A stretch of 64,000 nt of DNA from Asanoa iriomotensis (GTDB taxonomy: Bacteria; Actinomycetota; Actinomycetes; Mycobacteriales; Micromonosporaceae): positions 1 to 64,000 of the forward strand of contig NZ_BONC01000029.1 of the NCBI RefSeq assembly GCF_016862515.1. The letters are read 5' to 3'. The notes under the pieces were generated by a model. That model was not told the origin of the DNA. It saw only the letters and a list, made by a program, of their open reading frames with translations, and did no database searches. Shown in pieces: positions 12,201 to 20,990 of the stretch; the first letter of the stretch is position 1, and every line of letters begins with the position of its first letter. A program made the translations under genes and the position numbers.

Positions 12201-12903
12201 CCTCGCGACCGACGAACGGCGCCTCGTCGCCGAGGCCCGACCGCGTGCCCGGGGCGTCGTGCAGGCCCAGCAGCTCGTAGGCCTCCACCGGGTCGCGCTT
12301 GCCCTTGAGCCGCAGCGGGCGGAGCTGCCGCCAGGACGCGACGCGGCGCGTGGCGGAGAACGTGCTGGCACCGGCGTAGACCGCGCCGACCGCGGCGGCG
12401 TCGGCCAGCCGGGCGGCGGTGTTGACCGTGTCGCCGATGACCGTGTATTCGATCGCGGCCTGGATGCCGGCGACCACGTCGCCGGTGTTGAGCCCGACCC
12501 GCAGGCCCAGCGGCGCACCGCCGCCGCGCTCGTCGTCGAGCACCCGGCGGACCGCCCGCTGCATGGACAGCGCGGCCCGGACGGCGCGCTCGGCGTCGTC
12601 CTCGTGCGCGACCGGTGCACCGAAGACGGCCATGATGCCGTCGCCGGTGAGCTTGTCGACGTGGCCGCCGAAGGTCTTCACCGCGCCCGCGAGCGCGGCC
12701 AGCACACGGTCGGTGACCGCGCCGACCCGCTCGGGGTCGACATTTTCCGACCACGAGGTGAAATCAGACAGATCGCCGAAGAGGACGGTAACCACCCGGC
12801 GCTCGGCTGCCGGGAGGCTCGCGGCCGCTGGCAGGGCCGCGCCGCAGTTGTGGCAGAAACGGGCGCCGGGTATGGCGACCGTGCCGCACACGGGACACGT
12901 CAC
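9262..12903 (-). CDS. Class III nucleotide cyclase - AAA-like ATPase - TPR regulator
   Basis: A 1213-residue multidomain protein. A zinc ribbon uses Cys3, Cys6, Cys17 and Cys20. A class III adenylate/guanylate cyclase domain follows (about 36-190) and keeps FGDLSDFT, DKLTGDG and GDTVNTAARL, so metal, substrate-specifying and transition-state residues appear intact. Next is a LuxR/MalT-type ATPase with Walker A AEAGIGKTR and Walker B LLMVVDDLHD. The C-terminal half is helical repeats of TPR type. The GTG at 12903 overlaps the upstream MBL gene stop (GTGA). The frame is open upstream, but the zinc ribbon marks the true start. Probably a cytosolic signalling protein; the ligand is unknown. Confidence 0.9.
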   Translation of the reverse strand: MTCPVCGTVAIPGARFCHNCGAALPAAASLPAAERRVVTVLFGDLSDFTSWSENVDPERVGAVTDRVLAALAGAVKTFGGHVDKLTGDGIMAVFGAPVAHEDDAERAVRAALSMQRAVRRVLDDERGGGAPLGLRVGLNTGDVVAGIQAAIEYTVIGDTVNTAARLADAAAVGAVYAGASTFSATRRVASWRQLRPLRLKGKRDPVEAYELLGLHDAPGTRSGLGDEAPFVGREAELGRIAGRLAEVIDQGQPTVMLMTAEAGIGKTRFAGEAERLAAGYDVGAGRFATRTGARVLSVRCAAFGERRRLAPLADLVRAAIGAPADNGTPPSRAVVEERLRRLTTRLARLPDAPPVASDLLLALMGYGELPTAVQPVPGEWSGDIPGADAAAVPGAVAALLSGLAAETPLLMVVDDLHDATPETVEALGVMLSRLAGPVLVLLLGRPELVRTAGALTRLADAEVVNLPPLRGADASRLLSSYLSGGKLPQPDTDGLLATAQGNPFYLAELITLLIERGALTKVSVDGEPGEKRWRLAPGSLTSRLLSRDLAAVLAARIDALPGDARAVLRDAAVIGDQVPRGTLEALREHYAGRAGRPAAVVAVELERAVDELLQRRMLQRTRAGYAFSTPLMHEAAYSGIGKADLAERHAFLAQWAAPTNTGEVVVGRRAVSVDSAAADPGSWSDGDRDEFIAHHSERAVALADVVGLRPDAAARNVVPLGIAALSRSARRAAAAGEPTTAVEYAEREAAMAGDALPTADRLVHARALQQTGRVADALAYAEKIAANSAEPSARAGALLLAGRAHRSLGDFARAQVMWRDALQVATDANLPGPRAEAMRRLGMADFLQGKLAQASSRFAAAYQVNVAAGDERGQAWSLQNLAWVTTTRGDFSGADAVLARAARLFAQLGDPVGRAWLRGTTAYARLLAGRLSEARRLARIFLPFGERVGEAWAVGTLRAVEAFAAAELGDLAEADREARRAYRDFAAASDDWGRGFALVVRGVVARGLGEPQHATDLLTDAVTYAHRIGHPLLMGMAGTLRGFVALDRGDNDAAEADARAVMTAVEPHNPLAPAQVGPRVLLSAARTRAGDTTTAIGLLAPIASASGAPSLLFSRQQALATYASALLAAGRCEQALDWAQRAATVPAEDVRSRVIGAEVLARTLDTAGRHTEAMAAAERAVDLSFSTEQTSERPRANALQASLHPTAPRRSVA

Positions 12904-13691
12904 GGTCCATCCAACCGTTGTGACCCCCGTCGCGATTCCCCGGATGGCACACCGAGATATGCGAGTTGGGCGCGGACCGACCACTCGGCCGCCGGCCAGA
13001 GGCTCCGGTCGACGTCGGCGTAGACGGCGGCAACGACTTCTTCGGCCGTTTTGGCGCCATTTGCGACAGCCTGCCGAACCTGCTCGAGCCGCGCCTGGCG
13101 GTGGGTCAGGTAGAACCGGGCCGCGACCGCGCAGTCGGCCAGCGCCGGGCCGTGGCCGGGCAGCACGAGGTGGCCTGGGTAGGCCGTGAGCAGCTCCAGG
13201 CTGGCGAGGTAGTCGCCGAGATCGCCGTCGGGATGCGCCACGACGGTCGTGCCCCGGCCGAGGATGGTGTCGCCGGTGAGGACCGCCCGCTCGCCGGCCG
13301 CCGAGACCACGAAACACACCGAGTCGGCGGTGTGGCCCGGCGTGGGGAGCGTGTCGACCAGGACGCCGGCCAGCTCGCGCTCGCCGAGGTCGCGGGCAAC
13401 GGTCGCACCGGTCAGCTCGGCGAACCGGTCGAGGCCCTCGACGTGGTCGTGGTGGCCGTGGGTGGCGAGCACGGTGCCGATGGGGCCGTGCTCGGCGATG
13501 GCCCGCAGGTGCCCCTCGTCGAGGGGCCCCGGGTCGACGACCACGGCCGGCGCACCGGGTGTGGCGCGCAGGACCCAGGTGTTGGTGCCGTCGAGGGTCA
13601 TCGGGCCCGGGTTGGGCGCCCGGACCAGCGTGGCCCACTCCGGCAGGCGTTCCGCCAGGGCCGCCGCCGGAGTGGTCACGTGGGCCGTCAT
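12900..13691 (-). CDS. MBL-fold metallo-hydrolase
   Basis: The 263-residue protein has the metallo-beta-lactamase motif HxHxDH at His78-His83 (THGHHDH) and later conserved His in LPGHGPA. It resembles the Rv3677c family, related to LACTB2/glyoxalase II-like hydrolases; the substrate is unknown. ATG at 13691 gives the family N-terminus; an upstream start at 13730 is also open. Its stop overlaps the cyclase/ATPase start by 4 bp. Neighbouring RidA and DUF4177-like genes repeat the mycobacterial order. Confidence 0.9.
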   Translation of the reverse strand: MTAHVTTPAAALAERLPEWATLVRAPNPGPMTLDGTNTWVLRATPGAPAVVVDPGPLDEGHLRAIAEHGPIGTVLATHGHHDHVEGLDRFAELTGATVARDLGERELAGVLVDTLPTPGHTADSVCFVVSAAGERAVLTGDTILGRGTTVVAHPDGDLGDYLASLELLTAYPGHLVLPGHGPALADCAVAARFYLTHRQARLEQVRQAVANGAKTAEEVVAAVYADVDRSLWPAAEWSVRAQLAYLGVPSGESRRGSQRLDGP

Positions 13692-13737
13692 GGGTGCGAT
13701 CGTACGACCGAGGTGCGACAGAACATTCACACCGCCG

Positions 13738-14202
13738 TTACGCGGTGGCGACCTCGACGATCGCCTCGACCTCGACCGGGGCGTTCAGCGGCAGCTCGGC
13801 GACGCCGACGGCGCTGCGGGCGTGCCGGCCGGCCTCGCCGAACACCTCGCCGAACAGCTCCGACGCGCCGTTGACGACGGTGGGCTGGCCGGTGAAGCCG
13901 GGCGCCGACGCGACGAAGCCGACCACCTTGACGACCTTGACGACGTACTCGAGGCCGACCAGGGCGTCGATCGCGGCCAGCACGTTGAGGCCGCACTGGC
14001 GGGCCAGGTCGCGGGCCTCCTCGGCGGTGACGTCGGCACCGACCTTGCCCTTGGCGAGCAGTTCGCCGCCGGCGATCGGGAGCTGGCCGGAGACGTAGAC
14101 GTAGACGCCCGACTGCACGGCCGGCACGTACGCGGCGACCGGCGGGACCACCTCGGGCAGGGTGAGGCCGAGCTCGGCCAGGCGCTCGTGCGGAGTCGTC
14201 AC
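13738..14202 (-). CDS. RidA/YjgF-family deaminase-like protein
   Basis: The 154-residue protein shows the RidA pattern, including SGQLPI and the central helix with Ala/Arg/Gln-rich sequence before CGLNVLAAI. RidA enzymes hydrolyse reactive enamine/imine intermediates; this longer Rv3678c-like subgroup lacks an established substrate. The GTG at 14202 overlaps the stop of the upstream DUF4177-like gene (GTGA), so the two are coupled. Confidence 0.88.
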   Translation of the reverse strand: MTTPHERLAELGLTLPEVVPPVAAYVPAVQSGVYVYVSGQLPIAGGELLAKGKVGADVTAEEARDLARQCGLNVLAAIDALVGLEYVVKVVKVVGFVASAPGFTGQPTVVNGASELFGEVFGEAGRHARSAVGVAELPLNAPVEVEAIVEVATA

Positions 14203-14354
14203 GACTTCGGCCGCTTCATGTAGGCGACCAGCTGTTCCGGGTTCGGGCCCGGGATCACGGAGACCAGCTCCCAGCCGTCTTCGCCCCAGTTGTCCAGAAT
14301 CTGCTTGGTCGCGTGGACCAACAGCGGCACGGTCGCGTACTCCCATTTCTGCAT
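14199..14354 (-). CDS. Small DUF4177-like protein (51 aa)
   Basis: The product starts MQKWEYATVPLL and contains the pattern LDNWGEDGWELVSV, typical of DUF4177 proteins (W-E-Y at the start, G-x-x-GWELV later). Function is unknown. It overlaps the RidA gene start and corresponds in position to Rv3678A of M. tuberculosis. Confidence 0.82.
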   Translation of the reverse strand: MQKWEYATVPLLVHATKQILDNWGEDGWELVSVIPGPNPEQLVAYMKRPKS

Positions 14355-14443
14355 GCGGCTGAGGTTACCGGTGCCGATCCGCGCGGCCCGAGGTCGGCTA
14401 CCCTGCTCGGCGACGGCTCGAACGGACAAAGCCTGGGGAGACG

Positions 14444-15331
14444 ATGACCGTGCCGCCCGACCGCGAGGAGAGCCGTCCGGCCGACGCCTCCGAGCCTGGC
14501 GACGAGGGCTCCGACAAGCCGCCTGTGCCGCCGCTGCCCCCGCCGCGGGATCTGCCCGCGCCGCCCCCACCGGAGGCCGCCGAGGAGGCGCCCGCGGTCG
14601 AGCCCGACCGGACCCAGGAGATAACAAGCGCCGCACCGGCACCACGGCCCATCAGCGCACCCCCGGCACCCCCGACACCAGCGGCGCCGCCCCTGTGGAC
14701 GCCGCCAGCGTGGAGCCCCGGAGCGCCGCCGCCAAGTGCCCCGCCGGTGCCGCCGGACACGCAGAGCTGGGCGACAACTGCCCCGTCGCCCCAGGACGCC
14801 GCACCGCCGTGGGCCCCGGTGCCCCCGATGCCCGGCCCCGGCCAGCAGGATTCCGTCGTGCCGTGGCCCGCCCCGCCGCGCGTACCCCCAAAAAAGAGAC
14901 GCGGACCGCTCGTTCTCGCGATCGTCCTCGCCGCGGTCCTGCTCTGTGGCGGTGGTGGCCTGGCCGCCTTCCTGATCGTGCGGGACGTGGAGACGGGCGA
15001 GGGCGCCGCCGATCCGGTGGCCGCCGTCGAGAGCTTCCTGAAGGCGATCTACGTCGACCAGAACGCCGCCGCGGCCACCGGCCTGGTCTGCACCGCGTCC
15101 CGCGACCAGCGCGCCATCCAGGACAAGGTCGAGGAGGTGCAGCGGTACGCGCGCACCTACCCGAACCCGCGGTACCGCTGGGACCCGCCCAAGGTCGAGC
15201 AGCAGGACGCCGATAAGGCCGTCGTCTCGACGAAGGTGACCGTGTTGACCGCCGACGACCGCAGCGCCGAGCAGCAGCTCCGCTTCACGCTCGTGCACCA
15301 GACCGGCTGGTGGGTCTGTGACGTGGGCTGA
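14444..15331 (+). CDS. Proline-rich membrane protein with extracytoplasmic NTF2-like domain
   Basis: The 295-residue product has a long Pro/Ala-rich cytoplasmic segment (about 1-145), a Lys/Arg patch, one transmembrane helix (about 150-175) and an outer domain of about 120 residues. That domain, with a Cys pair and a terminal WWVCDVG, resembles DUF4878/NTF2-like lipoprotein domains. GGGGAG precedes the ATG. It is co-directional with the ArsA pair 22 bp downstream. No function is known. Confidence 0.8.
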   Translation: MTVPPDREESRPADASEPGDEGSDKPPVPPLPPPRDLPAPPPPEAAEEAPAVEPDRTQEITSAAPAPRPISAPPAPPTPAAPPLWTPPAWSPGAPPPSAPPVPPDTQSWATTAPSPQDAAPPWAPVPPMPGPGQQDSVVPWPAPPRVPPKKRRGPLVLAIVLAAVLLCGGGGLAAFLIVRDVETGEGAADPVAAVESFLKAIYVDQNAAAATGLVCTASRDQRAIQDKVEEVQRYARTYPNPRYRWDPPKVEQQDADKAVVSTKVTVLTADDRSAEQQLRFTLVHQTGWWVCDVG

Positions 15332-15353
15332 CGCCTGCCCCTAGTCTGGGAGC

Positions 15354-16328
15354 GTGACGACTGCGACGGGCCGACGTGCCGATCTCTGGCCGGCGCGGCT
15401 CCATGTCGTGACCGGCAAGGGCGGCACCGGCAAGACGACCGTGGCCGCCGCGCTCGCCCTGGCGCTGGCCGCCGGCGGACGCCGCACGCTGCTGGTCGAG
15501 GTCGAGGGACGCCAGGGCGTCGCCCAGCTCTTCGGCACGCCGCCGCTGCCCTACGAGGAGCGGCGGATCACGGCCGCGGCCGGCGGCGGCGAGGTGCGCG
15601 TGCTGGCCATCGACGCCGAGGAAGCGCTGCTCGAATACCTCGAGATGTTCTACCGGCTCGGCGCCGCCGGTCGGGCCCTGCGCCGGCTGGGCGCGATCGA
15701 CTTCGCCACCACCATCGCCCCGGGCCTGCGCGACGTGCTGCTCACCGGCAAGGTCAAGGAGGCGACGACCAGGACCTCCAACGGCCATCGGGTGTACGAC
15801 GCCGTCGTGCTCGACGCACCACCGACCGGCCGCATCGGGCGGTTCCTCAACGTCACCGCCGAGACCGCCAAGCTGGCCAAGGTCGGGCCGATCAAGACCC
15901 AGAGTGACGGCGTCCAGGCCCTGCTCCGCTCGCCGATGACCGCTGTGCACGTGGTCACGCTGCTCGAGGAGATGCCGGTCCAGGAGACGGTCGACGCGAT
16001 CGAGGAGCTGGCCCGGCTGCGCATCCCGGTCGGGCACGTGATCGTCAACGAGGCACAGGAGCCGCTGACCTCGGTCGGCAAGGTCACACAGGCCGAGTTG
16101 CGGCGCGGGCTGGCCGCCGCGGGCCTGCCCACCGACAAGGCGACGGTCACCGGCCTGTACGCCGAGGTCCGCGATCACCGGACCCGCCAGGAGCTGGAGG
16201 ATTCCCTCCGCGGCGACCTCGCCGAGCTCGGCCGGCCGGTGCTGGAGCTGCCTCTGTTGAGCGGTGGAGTCGACCGGACCGGCCTCGACCTTCTCGCCGC
16301 CGCTCTGTTGGCTGCTCCGACCCCATAA
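15354..16328 (+). CDS. ArsA/Get3-like ATPase, first of a pair
   Basis: A 324-residue P-loop ATPase with the deviant Walker A GKGGTGKTT and a switch-like DAPPTGRIGRFL. It corresponds to Rv3679 of M. tuberculosis. The second partner begins 10 bp after its stop, and the two probably form a heteromer. No arsenic genes are near, so an arsenite role is unlikely. Start is GTG at 15354. Confidence 0.9.
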   Translation: MTTATGRRADLWPARLHVVTGKGGTGKTTVAAALALALAAGGRRTLLVEVEGRQGVAQLFGTPPLPYEERRITAAAGGGEVRVLAIDAEEALLEYLEMFYRLGAAGRALRRLGAIDFATTIAPGLRDVLLTGKVKEATTRTSNGHRVYDAVVLDAPPTGRIGRFLNVTAETAKLAKVGPIKTQSDGVQALLRSPMTAVHVVTLLEEMPVQETVDAIEELARLRIPVGHVIVNEAQEPLTSVGKVTQAELRRGLAAAGLPTDKATVTGLYAEVRDHRTRQELEDSLRGDLAELGRPVLELPLLSGGVDRTGLDLLAAALLAAPTP

Positions 16329-16338
16329 ACTCGGCCAT

Positions 16339-17484
16339 GTGTCTTCGGATCAGCACCCGCCGCGGCTGGACGTCGACCGGATCCTGAGTGATCCGGGCGT
16401 CCGGATCGTGGTCTGTTGCGGGTCGGGTGGGGTTGGCAAGACCACGACGGCCGCGGCGCTCGCGCTGCGGGCCGCCGAGCAGCACGGCCGGCGCACCGTC
16501 GTGCTCACCATCGACCCCGCCCGCCGCCTCGCCCAGTCGCTCGGCCTGACCGAGCTCGACAACACCCCCCGCCCCGTCAAGGGCGTCGGCGAGGGCAGCG
16601 ACGGCTCGCTGCACGCGATGATGCTCGATATGAAACGGACCTTCGACGAGGTCGTGCTGGCGCACACCGACCCGGCGAAGGCCGCGGAGATCTTCGCGAA
16701 CCCCTTCTACCAGGCGATGAGCTCGACCTTCTCCGGCACGCAGGAATACATGGCGATGGAGAAGCTCGGCCACCTGCACGCGCAGGGCGAGTGGGACCTG
16801 ATCGTGGTCGACACGCCGCCGTCCCGCTCGGCGCTGGACTTCCTCGACGCGCCCGCCCGGTTGGGCCGGTTTCTGGACGGCAAGATGCTGCGGCTGCTGC
16901 TGGCACCCGCGCGGGCCGGCGGGCGCAGCGTGTTCGGCCTGGTCACCGCGTCGTTCGGGGTCTTCTCCCGGGTCGTACAAAAAGTGCTCGGCGCGCAGCT
17001 CTTGACTGATTTGTCAGGTTTTGTCGCCGCGCTCGATTCCATGTTCGGCGGCTTCCGGCAGCGGGCCGAGCAGACCTTCCAGATCCTCCAGGCCGACGAG
17101 ACCGCGTTCCTGGTGGTGGCGACCCCGGAGCCGGACGCGATCCGCGAGGCGTCCTATTTCGCCCGGCGGCTCGGCGAGGAGCGCATGCCGCTGGCCGGGC
17201 TCGTGGTCAACCGGGTCCACACGGTCAAGGTGCCGGGGTTGACCGCCGATGCCAGCCTCTCCGGCGCGGCCGGGCTCGACGAGGCGGGCGAGCAGGTGCC
17301 CACCGCCGACGCGTTGCGCATTCACGCGGCGCTGGCGGCCCTCGCCGACCGGGAGCGGGCCGTGACGGCCGGCTTTGCCGCGGAGTTCCCCCACGTGCCG
17401 ACGGTGGCCGTAGCGGCGCAGCCCGCCGATGTGCACGACATCGACGGGCTGCGGATGATCGGCTCGGCCATCAGCCGGCCATGA
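16339..17484 (+). CDS. ArsA/Get3-like ATPase, second of a pair
   Basis: A 381-residue ATPase with the P-loop CGSGGVGKTTT and switch VDTPPSRSALDFLD, corresponding to Rv3680. The start is a GTG (VSSDQHPP); the longer open frame would run into the upstream gene. The last 14 bp overlap the 3' end of whiB on the other strand. The Rv3679/Rv3680 - whiB4 - ponA2 order is conserved in mycobacteria, linking this pair to envelope physiology. Confidence 0.9.
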   Translation: MSSDQHPPRLDVDRILSDPGVRIVVCCGSGGVGKTTTAAALALRAAEQHGRRTVVLTIDPARRLAQSLGLTELDNTPRPVKGVGEGSDGSLHAMMLDMKRTFDEVVLAHTDPAKAAEIFANPFYQAMSSTFSGTQEYMAMEKLGHLHAQGEWDLIVVDTPPSRSALDFLDAPARLGRFLDGKMLRLLLAPARAGGRSVFGLVTASFGVFSRVVQKVLGAQLLTDLSGFVAALDSMFGGFRQRAEQTFQILQADETAFLVVATPEPDAIREASYFARRLGEERMPLAGLVVNRVHTVKVPGLTADASLSGAAGLDEAGEQVPTADALRIHAALAALADRERAVTAGFAAEFPHVPTVAVAAQPADVHDIDGLRMIGSAISRP

Positions 17485-17767
17485 CCGGCGACTTGTCCTT
17501 GTTTCGCAGTGCGGCCTCGAACATCTTGCGCCAGCTCGCCACCTGCGGATGGCGGCGCAGCAGGGCGCGCCGCTCGCGCTCGGTCATGCCACCCCAGACG
17601 CCGAACTCGATGCGGTTGTCCAGCGCGTCGGCCAGGCACTCGTATCGCACAGGGCAGCTTCGGCAGATCCGCTTCGCGACGTTCTGCTCGGCGCCCTGTA
17701 CGAAAAGCGCGTCCGGGTCTCCGTTCTGGCATGCCGCCAATGTCGGCCAGTCTGTGATCATGCCCAT
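17471..17767 (-). CDS. WhiB-family [4Fe-4S] regulator (WhiB4-like position)
   Basis: The 98-residue protein has the four cluster cysteines Cys13, Cys35, Cys38 and Cys44 (C...CxxCx5C) and the G-V/I-W-G-G turn (GVWGGMTERERR) before a basic tail. WhiB proteins bind an oxygen- or NO-sensitive cluster and act with the sigma factor. ATG at 17767 has AAGGGGGG upstream; an alternative ATG lies 6 bp downstream. Convergent with the ArsA pair and adjacent to the PBP gene, as for whiB4 in M. tuberculosis; orthology is inferred from synteny. Confidence 0.93.
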   Translation of the reverse strand: MGMITDWPTLAACQNGDPDALFVQGAEQNVAKRICRSCPVRYECLADALDNRIEFGVWGGMTERERRALLRRHPQVASWRKMFEAALRNKDKSPVMAG

Positions 17768-18271
17768 CAGTCCACGTCCCCCCTTGCAGTCCGCTGCCGA
17801 ACCCCCCACATCAGTCGGACTCCCGACCTCGAATCGGCAGGTGTTGCCCCCGGTCACCCACCGATCCGTGTCCCCCGGGAGACGGCGGGTGGCGCGCGAT
17901 ACTCGCCGGACCATCATGCTCCGTAGTCGTCTGATTACGCAACGTTGTCAGATAAATACATCACAACTGGGACACTCTTCGCCTACCCCATAACAGGCGG
18001 TTGAAGATGCCTCGTACGCGGAAAATCTTGGTTGGATTCGGTCAAAAGCCAACACGAACCACAGCAGTCCGGCAGAATTCTCGATGCCGATACGCATCGG
18101 CTGCCGGAGCGTGCGCATAACACATCAACGACACCGGCTCCGGAAGGACGTGCTCGCGGGCGCGTCGTCTTTCGCGTTGTCCTCAGCCGGATCACCGCGC
18201 GTCCGGTCTCGTGCCCTTACCGCCACCAACGCGGGACGCGAGATTGTTGTGCATTCCCGTACCCTGGCGTG
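17768..18271. other. whiB / PBP divergent intergenic region
   Basis: About 500 bp with no supported gene. It contains an AT-rich island around 17925-18060, unusual for this genome, likely to hold the divergent promoters of whiB and the PBP. No clear operator was identified. Confidence 0.5.
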
Positions 18272-20758
18272 GTGAGTGAGCGGACTGCGAAGGCTGTGAA
18301 GCCGCGCAAAAAGAGCTGGATGCGGCGACGTGATCACAACATCTTCGCCAACGCCGCATCGCTGGTGATCTGTGGCGTGCTCGCCGGCGTGGTGGTCGCG
18401 GCTGCCGCGTTCCCGGCCGTCGCGATGTCCGGCCTCGCCGCGAAGGCCGGCGTCGAGACCTTCGACAAGCTGCCCACGGAGCTGACCCTCAAGCGCCCGC
18501 CGCAGATCAGCTACATCTACGCCCGCAACGGCAAGACGCCGCTGGCGACGATGTACGACGAGAACCGGCGCGACGTCCCGCTCAAAGACGTCTCCAAGAC
18601 GATGCAGCAGGCGATGATCGCCGCCGAGGACCACGACTTCTACAAGCACAACGGCGTCGACATCAAGGGCATCGGCCGGGCGTTCGTCGCCAACAACCAG
18701 GCCGGCGAGACCACCCAGGGTGCCTCGACGCTGACGATGCAATACGTGCGGCTGGCCATCGCCTACTCCGCGACCGACCCGCAGGACGTGGTTGCCGCAA
18801 CCGAGGACACCCCGCAGCGCAAGGTCCGGGAGATGCGGTACGCGCTCCAGATCGACAAAGAGCTGGGCAAGGACGAGATCCTCGAGCGCTACCTCAACAC
18901 CGCGCCGTTCGGCAACGGTGCCTACGGCGTCTACGCCGCGGCCCAGGTCTACTTCGCCAAGCTGCCCAAGGACCTCACGATCGACGAGTCCGCGATGCTC
19001 GCCGGCATGGTGAAGGCGCCGTCGGAGTTCGACCCGACCACCGACACCGGTTACCCGCAGGCCGTGGCCCGGCGCGACTACGTCATCGACAACATGTTCA
19101 AGATCGGGCAGATCACCGCCGAGCAGCGCGACAAGGCCAAGGCGGTCAAGCTGACCGTCAAGGGCAAGCGCGCGCCCAACGGCTGTGTGGCCACCACCAA
19201 GAACAGCTGGGGCTTCTTCTGCGACTTCTTCTACCGCTGGTGGATGGACCAGGAGGCGTTCGGAGCCACGTCGTACGACCGTGAGCGGCGGCTCAAGAGC
19301 GGCGGCTACAAGATCGTCACCTCGCTCGACCCGGGAGTCCAGGACGCCGCGAAGGCCAACGTCGAGCAGTACTACAAGACCGCCAAGAACCATCCCAACG
19401 CGCTGATGGTCGCCGCGATCGAGCCGGGCACCGGCTACGTCCGGGCGCTCGCGGTCAACCGCAACTACAAGCTCGACTCGACCGACAAACCGCAGAACGG
19501 CATCTCCACCGACCCGGCCAAGAAGAAGCGCAAGGTCCGGGGCACCTACCCCAACACGACCAACCCGCTGCTGACCGGCGGCGGCGACATCACGGGTTAC
19601 CAGGCCGGCTCGACGTTCAAGATCTTCACGCTGGTCGCGGCCCTGGAGAAGGGCTATCCGCTCGGCTACACGATCAAGGCCGAGGAAAAATACACCTCGA
19701 AGTACATCGTCGAGTTCAACGGACCGAGTGCCTGCCCGGGCACCAACAAATACTGTCCCGAGAACGCCAACAAGAGCATGGCCGGCGTCCACACGATGTG
19801 GGGCGCGTTCGGTCGCTCGGTCAACACCTACTTCGTCCCGCTCGAAGAGCGGGCCGGCGCGGCCAACGTCGTTGACGCGGCCAAGCGGATGGGCATCAAG
19901 TTCCGCTCCAAGAGCGACGCCCGGTTCGCCAACAACAAGGACTACGCCGACGGGTGGGGCGCCTTCACGCTGGGCGTCTCGGCCACGACGCCGCTCGACC
20001 TGGCCAACGCGTACGCGACCCTGGCAGCCGACGGCACCTTCTGCGAGCCCAACCCCGTGCAGGAGATCATCGCTCCCGACGGCGCCAAGCTCGACGTCGC
20101 CGACTCCCGGTGCAAGAAGGTGCTCGACGTCCAGGTCGCCCGCGCGGCCGTCGACGCGGCCCGCTGCCCGCTTGGCGACCGGTCCTCGACCTCCCGCTGC
20201 ACCGGCGCCACCGCGGGCGGGGTGCGCGGCACCGTCGGCTACCCGGTGGCCGGCAAGTCCGGCACCACCGACGGCGAGAAGACCGCGTCGCTGGTGACGA
20301 TGACCAAGCAGCTCTCGGTCGCCGGCATCCTGGCCGACCCGGACTACGCCGAAACGCCGCACGACATGGAGCACGACATCGTCAACCCGGCGGTGTACGA
20401 GACCCTGCGCGACGGCATGAAGGCGATGAAGGCGCCGAAGAAGGAGTTCACGGCGCCGAGCACCGGCAAGATGATCAACGGTGACCAGCGCTCGATCCCG
20501 AACGTCGAGTGCGCGTCGGTCGACACGGCCCGGTCCCGGATCAGCGCGGCCGGCTTCGACGTCGAGGTCGACAACCTGCCGGTCGACTCCAAGTGCCCGG
20601 CGGGCTCCGTGGCCGGCACGTCGCCGGAGGGTCGCACGATCAAGGGTGGCGTGGTCGTCATCCAGGTCAGCAACGGCAAGGGCGGCGCTCCGGCGGGCCC
20701 CGGTGGCAACCAGCCGGGCAACGGGCCAGGCCGCGGCCCCGGTCGCGGCGGGGGCTGA
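18272..20758 (+). CDS. ponA2: Class A penicillin-binding protein with PASTA domain (PonA2-like)
   Basis: Bifunctional peptidoglycan synthase of 828 residues. A basic N-terminus precedes a transmembrane helix (about 27-51). The GT51 glycosyltransferase domain has AAEDHDFYKH and QGASTLTMQ (about 120-160). The transpeptidase has S447xxK (GSTFK), S516VN and K662SGTT. One PASTA domain lies at about 743-805, followed by a Gly/Pro-rich tail. Start is the GTG at 18272 (or the adjacent GTG at 18269). Next to whiB as ponA2 is next to whiB4 in mycobacteria. Confidence 0.94.
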   Translation: MSERTAKAVKPRKKSWMRRRDHNIFANAASLVICGVLAGVVVAAAAFPAVAMSGLAAKAGVETFDKLPTELTLKRPPQISYIYARNGKTPLATMYDENRRDVPLKDVSKTMQQAMIAAEDHDFYKHNGVDIKGIGRAFVANNQAGETTQGASTLTMQYVRLAIAYSATDPQDVVAATEDTPQRKVREMRYALQIDKELGKDEILERYLNTAPFGNGAYGVYAAAQVYFAKLPKDLTIDESAMLAGMVKAPSEFDPTTDTGYPQAVARRDYVIDNMFKIGQITAEQRDKAKAVKLTVKGKRAPNGCVATTKNSWGFFCDFFYRWWMDQEAFGATSYDRERRLKSGGYKIVTSLDPGVQDAAKANVEQYYKTAKNHPNALMVAAIEPGTGYVRALAVNRNYKLDSTDKPQNGISTDPAKKKRKVRGTYPNTTNPLLTGGGDITGYQAGSTFKIFTLVAALEKGYPLGYTIKAEEKYTSKYIVEFNGPSACPGTNKYCPENANKSMAGVHTMWGAFGRSVNTYFVPLEERAGAANVVDAAKRMGIKFRSKSDARFANNKDYADGWGAFTLGVSATTPLDLANAYATLAADGTFCEPNPVQEIIAPDGAKLDVADSRCKKVLDVQVARAAVDAARCPLGDRSSTSRCTGATAGGVRGTVGYPVAGKSGTTDGEKTASLVTMTKQLSVAGILADPDYAETPHDMEHDIVNPAVYETLRDGMKAMKAPKKEFTAPSTGKMINGDQRSIPNVECASVDTARSRISAAGFDVEVDNLPVDSKCPAGSVAGTSPEGRTIKGGVVVIQVSNGKGGAPAGPGGNQPGNGPGRGPGRGGG

Positions 20759-20800
20759 CGAACGGCTCGAGTCGCGGGAGCGGCTGACAAAGCAGCAGGT

Positions 20801-20837
20801 CAACGGGTCCGCCGGCAGTTGCCCGGCGGGCCCGTTG
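20801..20837 (+). terminator. Terminator after the PBP gene
   Basis: A 15-bp stem with a single G-T wobble (20801-20815 with 20823-20837) and a 7-nt loop, 43 bp after the stop. No T-run. Confidence 0.7.
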
Positions 20838-20990
20838 CCGTCTGCGCAACAGGGGTGACACCGCTCACCCAGCATCCGGGATGGCCGGGTTCGTCCCGAT
20901 GCCGACGGCAACGATCCGGATACAGTCGGTAGGCTGCCGAAGATTTTTCTTCTTCGTCGCAGCAACCCGATTCCTGCCCAGAAAGTTGCC

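Noticed and set aside
10459-13023. 854-codon open frame on the plus strand opposite the cyclase/ATPase gene
   Set aside because: Shadow frame; the minus strand has clear cyclase and ATPase motifs throughout.
15354-17484. Arsenic resistance locus (arsA pair)
   Set aside because: No arsB, arsC, arsR or arsD nearby, and the gene order matches Rv3679/Rv3680 beside whiB4.
18125-20965. 946-codon open frame on the minus strand opposite the PBP gene
   Set aside because: Shadow frame; the plus strand carries all PBP motifs.
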